Part shown: positions 16,621-24,451 of the stretch, one piece after another | Layout of the letters: every line of letters starts with the position of its first letter | How positions within the stretch are numbered: the stretch's first letter is position 1 | Program-made: the position numbers and the translations under genes | From: CAZMHL01 sp045605445 | Lineage (GTDB): Bacteria > Bacillota > Clostridia > RGIG6154 | NCBI GenBank assembly: GCA_045605445.1 | Contig: JAZUPZ010000039.1 | Location: forward strand, 1 to 64,000 | DNA length: 64,000 nt | Reading direction: 5' to 3' | Notes under the pieces: model-generated | Told to the model about the DNA's origin: nothing | Databases searched by the model: none | What the model saw: only the letters and a program-made list of their open reading frames with translations

Positions 16621-17428
16621 ATTTCCAAAAAGAATATTTATATTGCTACTCATAGTTGCAGTAGTTTTACTTTGTATATTTACACCGTTACTCAGATATA
16701 TCGGTAATGCAGTAGGCTTTGTTACATCGCCTATTCAAAGTGGAATAACCAAGTGCGTTTCCGGGGTTCAGGGATATTTTGCATATCTTGGACGTCTTGA
16801 TGAGGTTGATGCCCAGAATGCTCAGCTACTAAAAAAAATTGACAAAATGAATCAACAGCTTGCCGGATACGAACGAATGAAAAGTGAAAATGACAGACTT
16901 AATGAAATGCTTGAACTGAAAAACGGTTATTCTGAAAATAATGCTGTTGCTGCAGAGATTATTGCTAAAAACTCAGGCAACTGGTTTGAGATTTTCACCA
17001 TTAACAAGGGAACAAGCGACGGGATTTCAGTAAATGATACAGTAATCAATTCCAAAGGCCTTATAGGTAAAGTTTCTGAATGTGGAACTAATTATGCAAA
17101 AGTTGTAACAATAATTGATACTGAACATTCTGTCAGCGGAATAATCGGAAGAACCGGCGATTTCGTTCAGGTTGACGGTGATATTAAACTTATGAAAAAC
17201 GGTTTCTGTAAGATGTCTATCATTACAGAAGATGCCGATGTAATGATAGGTGATACTGTGGAAACCTCCGGTATGGGTGGCGTATATCCTAAAAACATCG
17301 TTATAGGCACAGTACAGAAATTCGAAGAAAATGCAGACGGTACCGGCACTTATGCTATCCTTAAGCCTTATGTTGATTTTCAGCATTTGTACGAGGTTCT
17401 TGTAATAAAGGGAAACGGTGGAAAATGA
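16610..17428 (+). CDS. mreC: Rod shape-determining protein MreC
   Basis: MreC links the cytoplasmic MreB filaments to wall-synthesis enzymes outside. The 272-residue protein has one N-terminal membrane helix (about residues 8-27), a coiled coil (about 58-95) and the periplasmic-type double beta-barrel domain with VINSKGLIGKV and VDGDIKLM stretches. ATG 16610 with GAGGAT is chosen over the in-frame TTG at 16598. The start lies inside the Gx gene end. No mreB precedes it here. Confidence 0.93.
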   Translation: MRNKFPKRIFILLLIVAVVLLCIFTPLLRYIGNAVGFVTSPIQSGITKCVSGVQGYFAYLGRLDEVDAQNAQLLKKIDKMNQQLAGYERMKSENDRLNEMLELKNGYSENNAVAAEIIAKNSGNWFEIFTINKGTSDGISVNDTVINSKGLIGKVSECGTNYAKVVTIIDTEHSVSGIIGRTGDFVQVDGDIKLMKNGFCKMSIITEDADVMIGDTVETSGMGGVYPKNIVIGTVQKFEENADGTGTYAILKPYVDFQHLYEVLVIKGNGGK

Positions 17429-17925
17429 TGAAGAAAATATTTGTTTTCCTTGTTTCCGTTTTGATGATTATTTTACAAGTAACGTTAATGTCCCGCTTTA
17501 AGTTTTTCGGATTGAATTACGGATTTGCTTTGACGTCTGTTATTGTTGTTTCTTGTATTTATGATACAAAAACTGCAATAATCAATTCAATAGTATGCGG
17601 CATAGTTTTTGACACATATGTTTCAACACATTACGGAACTTATCTTGCAATATTTTTTATTGTTGCACTTATTACAATGTTCATTTCCGAATTTATGTAT
17701 AAAGGAAGTCTTGTAACCACAATAGTCATTACCTTAATTTTGACAATTTTATCGGAGCTTTTAATGTATTATATTTTTATAGTACCACAAGGAATGGCTT
17801 ATCATAGTTTTGCACTCACAAAAATTATCATTCCTCAGGCTTTGATTAACAGCTTTATTACCATAATAGTTTTTGGCATATATAAGTGGCTTTATAATAA
17901 ACTCGGACTTAATAAGAAGTGGTAA
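17425..17925 (+). CDS. mreD: Rod shape-determining protein MreD
   Basis: A 166-residue polytopic membrane protein, about five transmembrane segments, the partner of MreC in the elongation complex. Sequence similarity in this family is low, so the call rests on position directly after mreC (4-bp ATGA overlap), length, topology and the LNYGFALTSVIVVSCIYD-like N-terminal portion. Either of two adjacent ATG codons may be the start. The second has better spacing from GGTGG. Confidence 0.9.
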   Translation: MMKKIFVFLVSVLMIILQVTLMSRFKFFGLNYGFALTSVIVVSCIYDTKTAIINSIVCGIVFDTYVSTHYGTYLAIFFIVALITMFISEFMYKGSLVTTIVITLILTILSELLMYYIFIVPQGMAYHSFALTKIIIPQALINSFITIIVFGIYKWLYNKLGLNKKW

Positions 17926-17960
17926 ATTTTATCGGCTAATTATAATTTACGGAGAATAAT

Positions 17961-19988
17961 ATGAATTACAACAAATCAGCAAGAGGCTTGCTAATATCTG
18001 CTATATCTATAATTTTGTTGCTTCTCTGCATATTCAGATTATCAAATCTGCAACTTGTTAACGGAAGTAATCTGCGCAAAGTTTCTGAAGAAAAATTGTA
18101 TATGTCTATGACCATCAAAGCTCCTCGTGGTAACATTTTAGACAGACACGGAGAAGTTTTAGCCGGCAATAAAACCTGCTATAATCTTCAGATTCAAGAC
18201 ACCGGTGCTTCAAAAAAAGAATTTTCTGAAACATTATATCAGATGTACAAGCTTGTAGGGAATCATGTAGAGTTTTCAGACAGTTTGCCTATTACTGAAG
18301 ATACACCTTTTTCTTTTACTTTTGTTGATGATAAAAAGAACTCAGCAAAACAACAACTTAATAAATGGTTTGACAAATATAATCTTGACCCTATGAACGC
18401 GCAGCAAACGGTTGAAAAACTTTGCGAAGTGTATGGAATAAATGAAAATTATACGCCGGAAGAAAAAAGAATACTCTGCGGCTTGATATATGATATGAAG
18501 CTTCGCGGGTTCAGTCTTTATAACCCTTATACTTTACAGGAAGACATTTCCGCAGAAGCTATTGCTATTATAAAGGAAAACAGTAGTTTGCTTCCCGGGA
18601 TTGTTGTTGTTGAAGCAACTATCAGATACTATCCAAATGATACATTGTGTGCACACGTGCTTGGTAATGTCGGAGTAATTTATCAGGAAGAGTATGAAAA
18701 ATTAAAAGACGAAAATTACAGTATGGACGCCACAATCGGAAAACAGGGAATAGAACTTTCTTATGAAAAATATCTTAAAGGAACCGATGGAATAAAAGGC
18801 TTTGAACAAACGCTTTCCGGACTGAGTGATGTAATTACCTCAAAACCTGCCAAGCAGGGAAATAATGTATTCCTTACAATAGACAAAGATGTTCAGCAGG
18901 TTATGGAAAAATCACTTGCTGAGACAATTGGTATTATCAATCATGGTTATGCTTCTGATTGTACTTCCGGAAGTGCAGTTTGTATTGATGTTAACAGTGG
19001 CGAAATTATAGCTATTGCCTCATATCCGTCCTACAATCCTTCTGAATATAATAAAAAATACAACGAGCTAATTAAAAACCCTGGTAATCCTGTTTGGAAC
19101 AGAGCGATTGGCGGTGCTTACGAACCCGGTTCTACATTTAAAATGTTAACTGCAATTGCTGCTATTGAAGAAGGTGTTATATCAACGAACGATGTGATAC
19201 TTGACAATGGTGTTTATAAGTATTACAAGGATTATCAACCCCAATGCATGGAATGGAAATACGGGAAAACTCATGGTTATGTTGACGTTAGAAAAGCCCT
19301 TCAGGAATCATGTAACTATTACTTTTTCGACGTTGGCAGAAAGCTTGGAATAGAAAACTTAAACAGATATCAGGAAAAATTTGGGTTTGGAAAAACTACC
19401 GGAATAGAAATTAACGGTGAGGTTTCAGGACAGATTGCATCTCCTGAAAATAAAGAAAATAGAGGAGAAACGTGGCATCCCGGAGACACACTACAGGCTT
19501 CAATAGGACAATCTGATAATCTTTTCACGCCCATTCAGCTTGCCAGCTATGTTGCCACAATTGCAAACGGCGGAACCAGGTACCAACCGCACCTGGTGAA
19601 ATATGTTAAACGTTCTGCAGACGGGGAACTTATTGAAGAAAAAAAGCCAATAGCAATTGATGAACTTGATATAAGCGACAGCACGTTAAAGGCAGTAAAA
19701 GAAGGTATGCAAAAGGTTGCAGAAGAGGGGACAGCAAGTAATGTTTTTCAGGATTTTTTCATTAAAGTTGCCGGAAAAACAGGAACAGCCGAAGTAAGCA
19801 AAGGTTCCAACAACGGTATTTTTGTTGCTTTTGCTCCTTATGACAAACCACAGATTGCCATAGCTATTGTTATTGAACACGGAACCGGTGGTTATCTTGC
19901 TGCACCGGTTGCAAAAGCAGTTTTCGAAGAATATTTCAAATCTTCTTCTTTTGATGATCTGCTTACTGTAAAAACATTGTTAAAGTAG
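17961..19988 (+). CDS. mrdA: Penicillin-binding protein 2, class B transpeptidase (MrdA/PbpA type)
   Basis: The elongation-specific D,D-transpeptidase of rod-shaped cells. The 675-residue protein has an N-terminal anchor (about residues 8-30), a pedestal/dimerisation domain beginning APRGNILDRHGEVLA, and the catalytic domain with S391-T-F-K394, S450-C-N452 and K606-T-G. Its position right after mreCD supports assignment to the elongasome rather than division. It is 35 bp after mreD with a GGAG site; a TATAAT-like hexamer lies at 17940-17945 but no convincing -35 is present. Confidence 0.93.
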   Translation: MNYNKSARGLLISAISIILLLLCIFRLSNLQLVNGSNLRKVSEEKLYMSMTIKAPRGNILDRHGEVLAGNKTCYNLQIQDTGASKKEFSETLYQMYKLVGNHVEFSDSLPITEDTPFSFTFVDDKKNSAKQQLNKWFDKYNLDPMNAQQTVEKLCEVYGINENYTPEEKRILCGLIYDMKLRGFSLYNPYTLQEDISAEAIAIIKENSSLLPGIVVVEATIRYYPNDTLCAHVLGNVGVIYQEEYEKLKDENYSMDATIGKQGIELSYEKYLKGTDGIKGFEQTLSGLSDVITSKPAKQGNNVFLTIDKDVQQVMEKSLAETIGIINHGYASDCTSGSAVCIDVNSGEIIAIASYPSYNPSEYNKKYNELIKNPGNPVWNRAIGGAYEPGSTFKMLTAIAAIEEGVISTNDVILDNGVYKYYKDYQPQCMEWKYGKTHGYVDVRKALQESCNYYFFDVGRKLGIENLNRYQEKFGFGKTTGIEINGEVSGQIASPENKENRGETWHPGDTLQASIGQSDNLFTPIQLASYVATIANGGTRYQPHLVKYVKRSADGELIEEKKPIAIDELDISDSTLKAVKEGMQKVAEEGTASNVFQDFFIKVAGKTGTAEVSKGSNNGIFVAFAPYDKPQIAIAIVIEHGTGGYLAAPVAKAVFEEYFKSSSFDDLLTVKTLLK

Positions 19989-19995
19989 GTGAACT

Positions 19996-20763
19996 ATGAA
20001 AGAAATTATAATGGTTGCTTCGGGAAAAGGCGGAGTTGGTAAAACAACCGTTGCTGCAAGTATCGGAGTTTCACTTTCTATGATGGGAAAAAAGGTTTGT
20101 CTTATAGATTTTGATTTTGGTTTGAGAAATCTCGACCTTGCTCTTGGTGTTGAAAATCTTGTTGTTTATGATATTTTTGATGTTATGCTTGAAAACTGCA
20201 AATTAAGAGAAGCAGTAATCAAAGAGAGTAAATACTTTTCTTTGGGTTTAATACCTGCATCACAATTTAAGGATAACGAAGAGTTCAATAGAGAAAAATT
20301 TGAAGAAATTCTTAAAGAACTAAAGAAAAAATACGATTACATAATTATTGACTGTCCGGCGGGGATCGGTGAAAATGTTACCATTGCGGCTCATTTTGCC
20401 ACATTTGGCATAGTTGTTGTCAATCCCGAACCATATTCTTTGCGTGATGCTGATAAGCTTGTTTCTGTGATGGAAGAAAATGGGCAGTTAAAAGATGTAA
20501 GAATGGTTGTTAACAGAATCAGAAAAGACTTTGTGAAAAAGGGCCTGATGCTTAGTATCAATGATATCATTGAAGTTATGGGTATCAGATTGCTTGGAGT
20601 TGTACCTGAAGATAAGACAGTTATTGAAGCATCGATAAAAGGTACGCCTGCTGTTATGATGAAAAAGAGCAAAACTTCAGCTGAATTTTTAAATATGGCG
20701 AAGCGTATCTGTGGTGTAAACATACCTCTGACAGATATTAAGAAAAAACGTTTCTTTAAATAA
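19996..20763 (+). CDS. minD: Septum site-determining protein MinD
   Basis: A membrane-associated ParA/MinD ATPase that positions the division inhibitor. The deviant Walker A KGGVGKTT is at residues 11-18, with DFDFGLRNLDL (switch I) and IIDCPAGIGE (switch II). The last residues (DIKKKRFFK) are a basic membrane-targeting helix as in MinD. At 255 residues it is slightly short. The order mreCD, minD, spoIVFA, spoIVFB matches Bacillus subtilis except that minC is missing and a penicillin-binding protein is inserted. MinC could be encoded elsewhere. Confidence 0.9.
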   Translation: MKEIIMVASGKGGVGKTTVAASIGVSLSMMGKKVCLIDFDFGLRNLDLALGVENLVVYDIFDVMLENCKLREAVIKESKYFSLGLIPASQFKDNEEFNREKFEEILKELKKKYDYIIIDCPAGIGENVTIAAHFATFGIVVVNPEPYSLRDADKLVSVMEENGQLKDVRMVVNRIRKDFVKKGLMLSINDIIEVMGIRLLGVVPEDKTVIEASIKGTPAVMMKKSKTSAEFLNMAKRICGVNIPLTDIKKKRFFK

Positions 20764-20822
20764 AACAACAGAATATAATTTTTATTCATAAAATATACTT
20801 TACTAAAATAGTGGAGGTGCTT

Positions 20823-21071
20823 ATGAATAAGAAAAGTTATAAAAAAATCAAGAATAAACCTGATATTTCAGTAAAACTATTAAAACAATTATTTTTTTCT
20901 GTTGCTTTGTTTTTAACTGTCATACTGTTATCGGAAATCAGCGTTCCTTTTAAAGAAACTGTCAGAATTTATACAAAGAAAAACACTGATTTTAAAGCCT
21001 GTTACAAATATGCTTACGAAAAAATAGAACAATGTTTTAAAGAGTACAGTGAAGCAGTTGATTTGGAATGA
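20823..21071 (+). CDS. Short SpoIVFA-like membrane protein
   Basis: An 82-residue protein with a basic N-terminus, one transmembrane segment (about residues 29-46) and a 35-residue external tail with two cysteines. It has no M23/LytM domain. It occupies the exact place of spoIVFA, upstream of and overlapping spoIVFB by 4 bp. In Bacillus SpoIVFA (264 residues) holds SpoIVFB inactive in the outer forespore membrane. I infer this is a reduced functional counterpart from position and topology; direct similarity is not demonstrable by eye. ATG 20823 follows GGAGGTG, preferred over GTG 20811. A weak promoter candidate is TTTATT (20781) plus TAAAAT (20804). Confidence 0.6.
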   Translation: MNKKSYKKIKNKPDISVKLLKQLFFSVALFLTVILLSEISVPFKETVRIYTKKNTDFKACYKYAYEKIEQCFKEYSEAVDLE

Positions 21072-21898
21072 AAAAGATTTACATTAGTCCATACACCCTG
21101 GTTGTTATATTGCTTTTCAAGTTTTTCTTTAAAAATAATGAGTGTGCAATTGTTTTTATCATTGCGATAATTCATGAGTCGGCTCATCTTGCAACTGCTT
21201 CTTGCCTTGGATACAAAATAGCAAAATTTAAAATTTTGCCCTACGGCGCATGTCTTGAATTAGAAAATACTTTTGAAAATTCAAATGATGAACTTATTGT
21301 TACTTCGGCAGGACCTGTATCAAATTTATTGATGCTGGTGTTGTGTACTTTGATTAAGCACAACTTTGCAGTAGACACATCTTCATATGCGTATGCAAAC
21401 ATATATATGATGATTATAAATATGATTCCTGTATTTCCTCTTGACGGAGGCAGAATTTTCAGATGTGTATTCGGCGATGACATCAATTCAGAGTATACAA
21501 CCATACTCAGTTTGGTTACATCTTTTTTTGTACTTGCTTTAGGAATGTTTCTGTTTATAAAAACCAAAAGTAATTTTTCACTTTTTTGTGCAGGTTTTTT
21601 TATGATTAACAGTACAAAAGTTTCGGAAAATAAAAGTCGTAAAATTTGTGACTTTATTTACAATAATAAAAATGTATACTCACCGGCTTTCGTTGTTATT
21701 AACGAAAATATTATGCTGTACGAGTGTATAAAACACATCAAGATGGATCGTTTTATTATCATATACCTGATAAATAATGATAATGAAATAGTTAATTTTA
21801 TTACAAATATACAAATTATGAAATATGCTTCTGAAGAGAAATGTAATCGTTCTCTAAAAGATATTTTAATTGTTGAAACGGAGAATAATGATGGATAA
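21068..21898 (+). CDS. spoIVFB: SpoIVFB-like intramembrane metalloprotease (M50)
   Basis: A site-2-type zinc protease. In Bacillus subtilis SpoIVFB frees sigma-K from its membrane-bound precursor in the mother cell. The 276-residue protein has the zinc site H36-E-S-A-H40, the second metal motif PVFPLDGGR with D126, a SAGPVSN stretch between them, about six membrane segments, and a C-terminal cytoplasmic domain (about residues 200-270) like the CBS domain that senses ATP. The order minD, spoIVFA-like, spoIVFB supports the sporulation assignment over a generic M50 protein. Confidence 0.88.
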   Translation: MKKIYISPYTLVVILLFKFFFKNNECAIVFIIAIIHESAHLATASCLGYKIAKFKILPYGACLELENTFENSNDELIVTSAGPVSNLLMLVLCTLIKHNFAVDTSSYAYANIYMMIINMIPVFPLDGGRIFRCVFGDDINSEYTTILSLVTSFFVLALGMFLFIKTKSNFSLFCAGFFMINSTKVSENKSRKICDFIYNNKNVYSPAFVVINENIMLYECIKHIKMDRFIIIYLINNDNEIVNFITNIQIMKYASEEKCNRSLKDILIVETENNDG

Positions 21899-23726
21899 GA
21901 ATCAATTAGATAAATTTTTGCTGAATGTCCAAAAGCCTGCAAGATACATTGGAGGAGAAATGGGAAGCGTTGTTAAAGATTTTGACAATACCTCCTGTAA
22001 GGTTGCGTTCTGCTTTCCTGATGTATATGAGATTGGCATGTCTTATCTTGGAATGAAAATTCTTTATCATATGCTTAACGACCATGAGGATTGTCTTTGT
22101 GAAAGAGTTTTTGCTCCATGGATTGACATGGAAGAGGAAATGAAAAAACATAAGGTTCCTTTATATTCACTTGAAAACAAAAAAGAAGTTTCGGATTTTG
22201 ATATTGTTGGGTTTACTCTTCAATATGAAATGTCATATTCTAACATCCTGAATATGCTTGACCTTTCCGGTATTCCGCTAATGTCTGAAGAACGCAAAAA
22301 AGGACCTTTTGTGTGCTTTGGCGGTCCTTGTGCATATAACTGCGAACCAATAGCAGATTTTGCTGATTTTGTTATGCTCGGCGAAGGCGAAGAAATTTTC
22401 ATTGAGGTAGTTGAAGAATACAAAATATGGAAAAAAGAAAAGCTGCCAAGGATTGAGTTTCTTAAACGAATTGCAAAAATTGAAGGTATTTATGTTCCTT
22501 CGTTTTATGATGTTGAATATAACGAAGATAACACCATAAAAAGTATAACTCCAAACTGTGATGTGGCTCCTGAAAAACCTGTTAAGAGGATTATTAAGGA
22601 TATGGACAAAGTGTATTATCCTGAAAATATGGTTGTTCCTTACACAGAAATTGTTTTCGATAGAGTAATGCTTGAAATTTTCAGAGGATGCACAAGAGGA
22701 TGTAGATTTTGTCAGGCCGGATTTATATATAGACCTGTGAGAGAAAAATCACCTGAAAGGTTACTTGAACTTTCGGAAAAACTTATAAAAAATACCGGGT
22801 ACGATGAAATTTCTCTTACTTCTTTAAGTTCGAGCGACTATTCAAAATTTTATGAACTTACAGACAAACTTCTTGAAATTACCGAAGATAAAAATGTAAG
22901 CATAGCGCTTCCTTCACAAAGAGTTGATAATTTTTCTGTTGAACTTATGAAAAGAATACAGAAGGTAAGAAAAAGCGGACTTACGTTTGCTCCTGAAGCC
23001 GGAACACAAAGGTTGAGAGATATTATCAACAAAAATGTAAATGAAGACGATTTGTTAAGAACGTCCTCAATTGCATTTTCAAACGGATGGAGCACAATTA
23101 AGCTTTACTTTATGATAGGGCTTCCTTTGGAAACAATAGAAGATGTAAAAGGAATTGCAGAACTTGCTGACAAGGTTGTTAATGTATATTTTATGACTTC
23201 AAACGATAAAAAAAGAAAAAATGTACGTGTTACTGTCAGCACATCAACCTTCGTACCGAAACCTTTTACACCTTTTCAATGGGATTCACAGGACAGTATA
23301 GAAAGTATTATAGAAAAACAACGTATATTAAAAAGCAGCATTCAGCGTAAACAAGTTGTTTATAACTGGCATGAAAGTAAACTCAGTTTTCTGGAAGCTG
23401 TATTTGCAAGGGGAGACAGACGTCTTTCAAAAGTAATACTTAAGGCTCACGAACTTGGCTGTAAATTTGACAGCTGGAATGAGTGCTTTAAATATGAAAC
23501 GTGGCTTCAGGCATTTGAAGAATGCGGTGTAGACCCTCATTTTTATGCAAACAGAAAAAGAGACTATAACGAAGTTTTACCTTGGTCTCATATAAACGTC
23601 GGAATTTCAGAAAAATATTTATACAACGAAAGAATGAAGGCTGAAAAGGGAATTACAACCCATGATTGTCGTGAAGGTTGTACCGGATGCGGTGCTGCTG
23701 TGCTTGGAGGTGGTTCTTGTGTTTAA
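21891..23726 (+). CDS. B12-binding domain radical SAM protein (TIGR03960-like)
   Basis: A 611-residue radical SAM enzyme with an N-terminal cobalamin-binding-like domain and a radical SAM core with CTRGCRFCQ (three cysteines near residues 268-275). The C-terminal tail is cysteine- and glycine-rich (CREGCTGCG). It is paired with a DUF2344 protein directly downstream, an arrangement widespread in Bacillota, often with ribonuclease G/E and rplU-rpmA next; those are absent here. The substrate is unknown, and a tRNA or rRNA modification is the usual guess. ATG 21891 is better spaced from GGAG than ATG 21888. Confidence 0.88.
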   Translation: MDKNQLDKFLLNVQKPARYIGGEMGSVVKDFDNTSCKVAFCFPDVYEIGMSYLGMKILYHMLNDHEDCLCERVFAPWIDMEEEMKKHKVPLYSLENKKEVSDFDIVGFTLQYEMSYSNILNMLDLSGIPLMSEERKKGPFVCFGGPCAYNCEPIADFADFVMLGEGEEIFIEVVEEYKIWKKEKLPRIEFLKRIAKIEGIYVPSFYDVEYNEDNTIKSITPNCDVAPEKPVKRIIKDMDKVYYPENMVVPYTEIVFDRVMLEIFRGCTRGCRFCQAGFIYRPVREKSPERLLELSEKLIKNTGYDEISLTSLSSSDYSKFYELTDKLLEITEDKNVSIALPSQRVDNFSVELMKRIQKVRKSGLTFAPEAGTQRLRDIINKNVNEDDLLRTSSIAFSNGWSTIKLYFMIGLPLETIEDVKGIAELADKVVNVYFMTSNDKKRKNVRVTVSTSTFVPKPFTPFQWDSQDSIESIIEKQRILKSSIQRKQVVYNWHESKLSFLEAVFARGDRRLSKVILKAHELGCKFDSWNECFKYETWLQAFEECGVDPHFYANRKRDYNEVLPWSHINVGISEKYLYNERMKAEKGITTHDCREGCTGCGAAVLGGGSCV

Positions 23727-24384
23727 AGTCAGATTAGCTTTTTCAAAAAAGAAATTTTCTAAATACATATCACATCTCGATTTAATGAAACTTTTTCAAA
23801 GAGTGTTCAAAATCGCTGAAGTTGATATCACATATTCCAACGGCTTCAACCCTCATCCGAAAATGTCAATTGGAAATCCGCTTCCTTTAGGCGTTACCGG
23901 GGATTGTGAATTTATGGATATATCTGTTAATTCTGAACCTGATTATGAAAAAATAGTAAATTCACTAAACTGTGTATTACCTGAAGGAATAGAAATAATA
24001 AAAGCTTATGAGCCCGTTAAACCGCTTAATCTTATAAAAAAATCAGAATATACTATTGAGTTGTTTCTTAAAAATGAAATTCAAAACTTTGAGGAGTATA
24101 TACAAGCTTTGAAAAAAAAAGATGACATTGTTATTTCTAAAAAAACTAAAAGCGGCATTTCCAACGTAGATATCAAACCTTTTATTTACAGACTTGATAT
24201 TATATCAGGTAACGGAAAAAGCTTTGTTATTAACACTGTTCTTGCTACAGGTGAGCCTATGAATCTGAAGGCAACAAGTCTGCTTGATGCGTGCATTAAG
24301 TATATTCCCGGCTTTGAATATGAATACTGCAATATAAACAGAGATGCAATGTACGAATCAGATAACACTAAATTTACTCAATAA
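23719..24384 (+). CDS. DUF2344 (TIGR03936) protein, partner of the radical SAM enzyme
   Basis: A 221-residue protein beginning FKVRLAFSKKKFSKYISHLDL, with NGFNPHPKMSIGNPLPLGV, the family signature. The fold is thought to be THUMP- or ferredoxin-like, suggesting RNA binding, but the function is unknown. The start is GTG 23719 with GGAGGTGG 5 nt upstream, overlapping the radical SAM gene by 8 bp, so translation is coupled. A longer frame from 23662 lacks a ribosome binding site. Confidence 0.85.
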   Translation: MFKVRLAFSKKKFSKYISHLDLMKLFQRVFKIAEVDITYSNGFNPHPKMSIGNPLPLGVTGDCEFMDISVNSEPDYEKIVNSLNCVLPEGIEIIKAYEPVKPLNLIKKSEYTIELFLKNEIQNFEEYIQALKKKDDIVISKKTKSGISNVDIKPFIYRLDIISGNGKSFVINTVLATGEPMNLKATSLLDACIKYIPGFEYEYCNINRDAMYESDNTKFTQ

Positions 24385-24387
24385 CTA

Positions 24388-24416
24388 TTTACAAATTGTA
24401 AAAAATAGAGTAAAAT
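24388..24416 (+). promoter_or_regulatory. Promoter of ileS with an inverted repeat over the -35
   Basis: TTTACA (24388-24393), a 17-bp spacer and TAAAAT (24411-24416). The -35 lies in a perfect 7+1+7 inverted repeat (TTTACAA A TTGTAAA, 24388-24402). The leader to the TTG start is under 40 nt, too short for a T-box. Confidence 0.7.
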
Positions 24417-24451
24417 ATATTGATACATAAAATTGAGTGGAGGTAATCAAA

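Noticed and set aside
24385..24451. T-box riboswitch ahead of ileS
   Set aside because: The gap is 67 bp, and no T-box core sequence or specifier hairpin is present.
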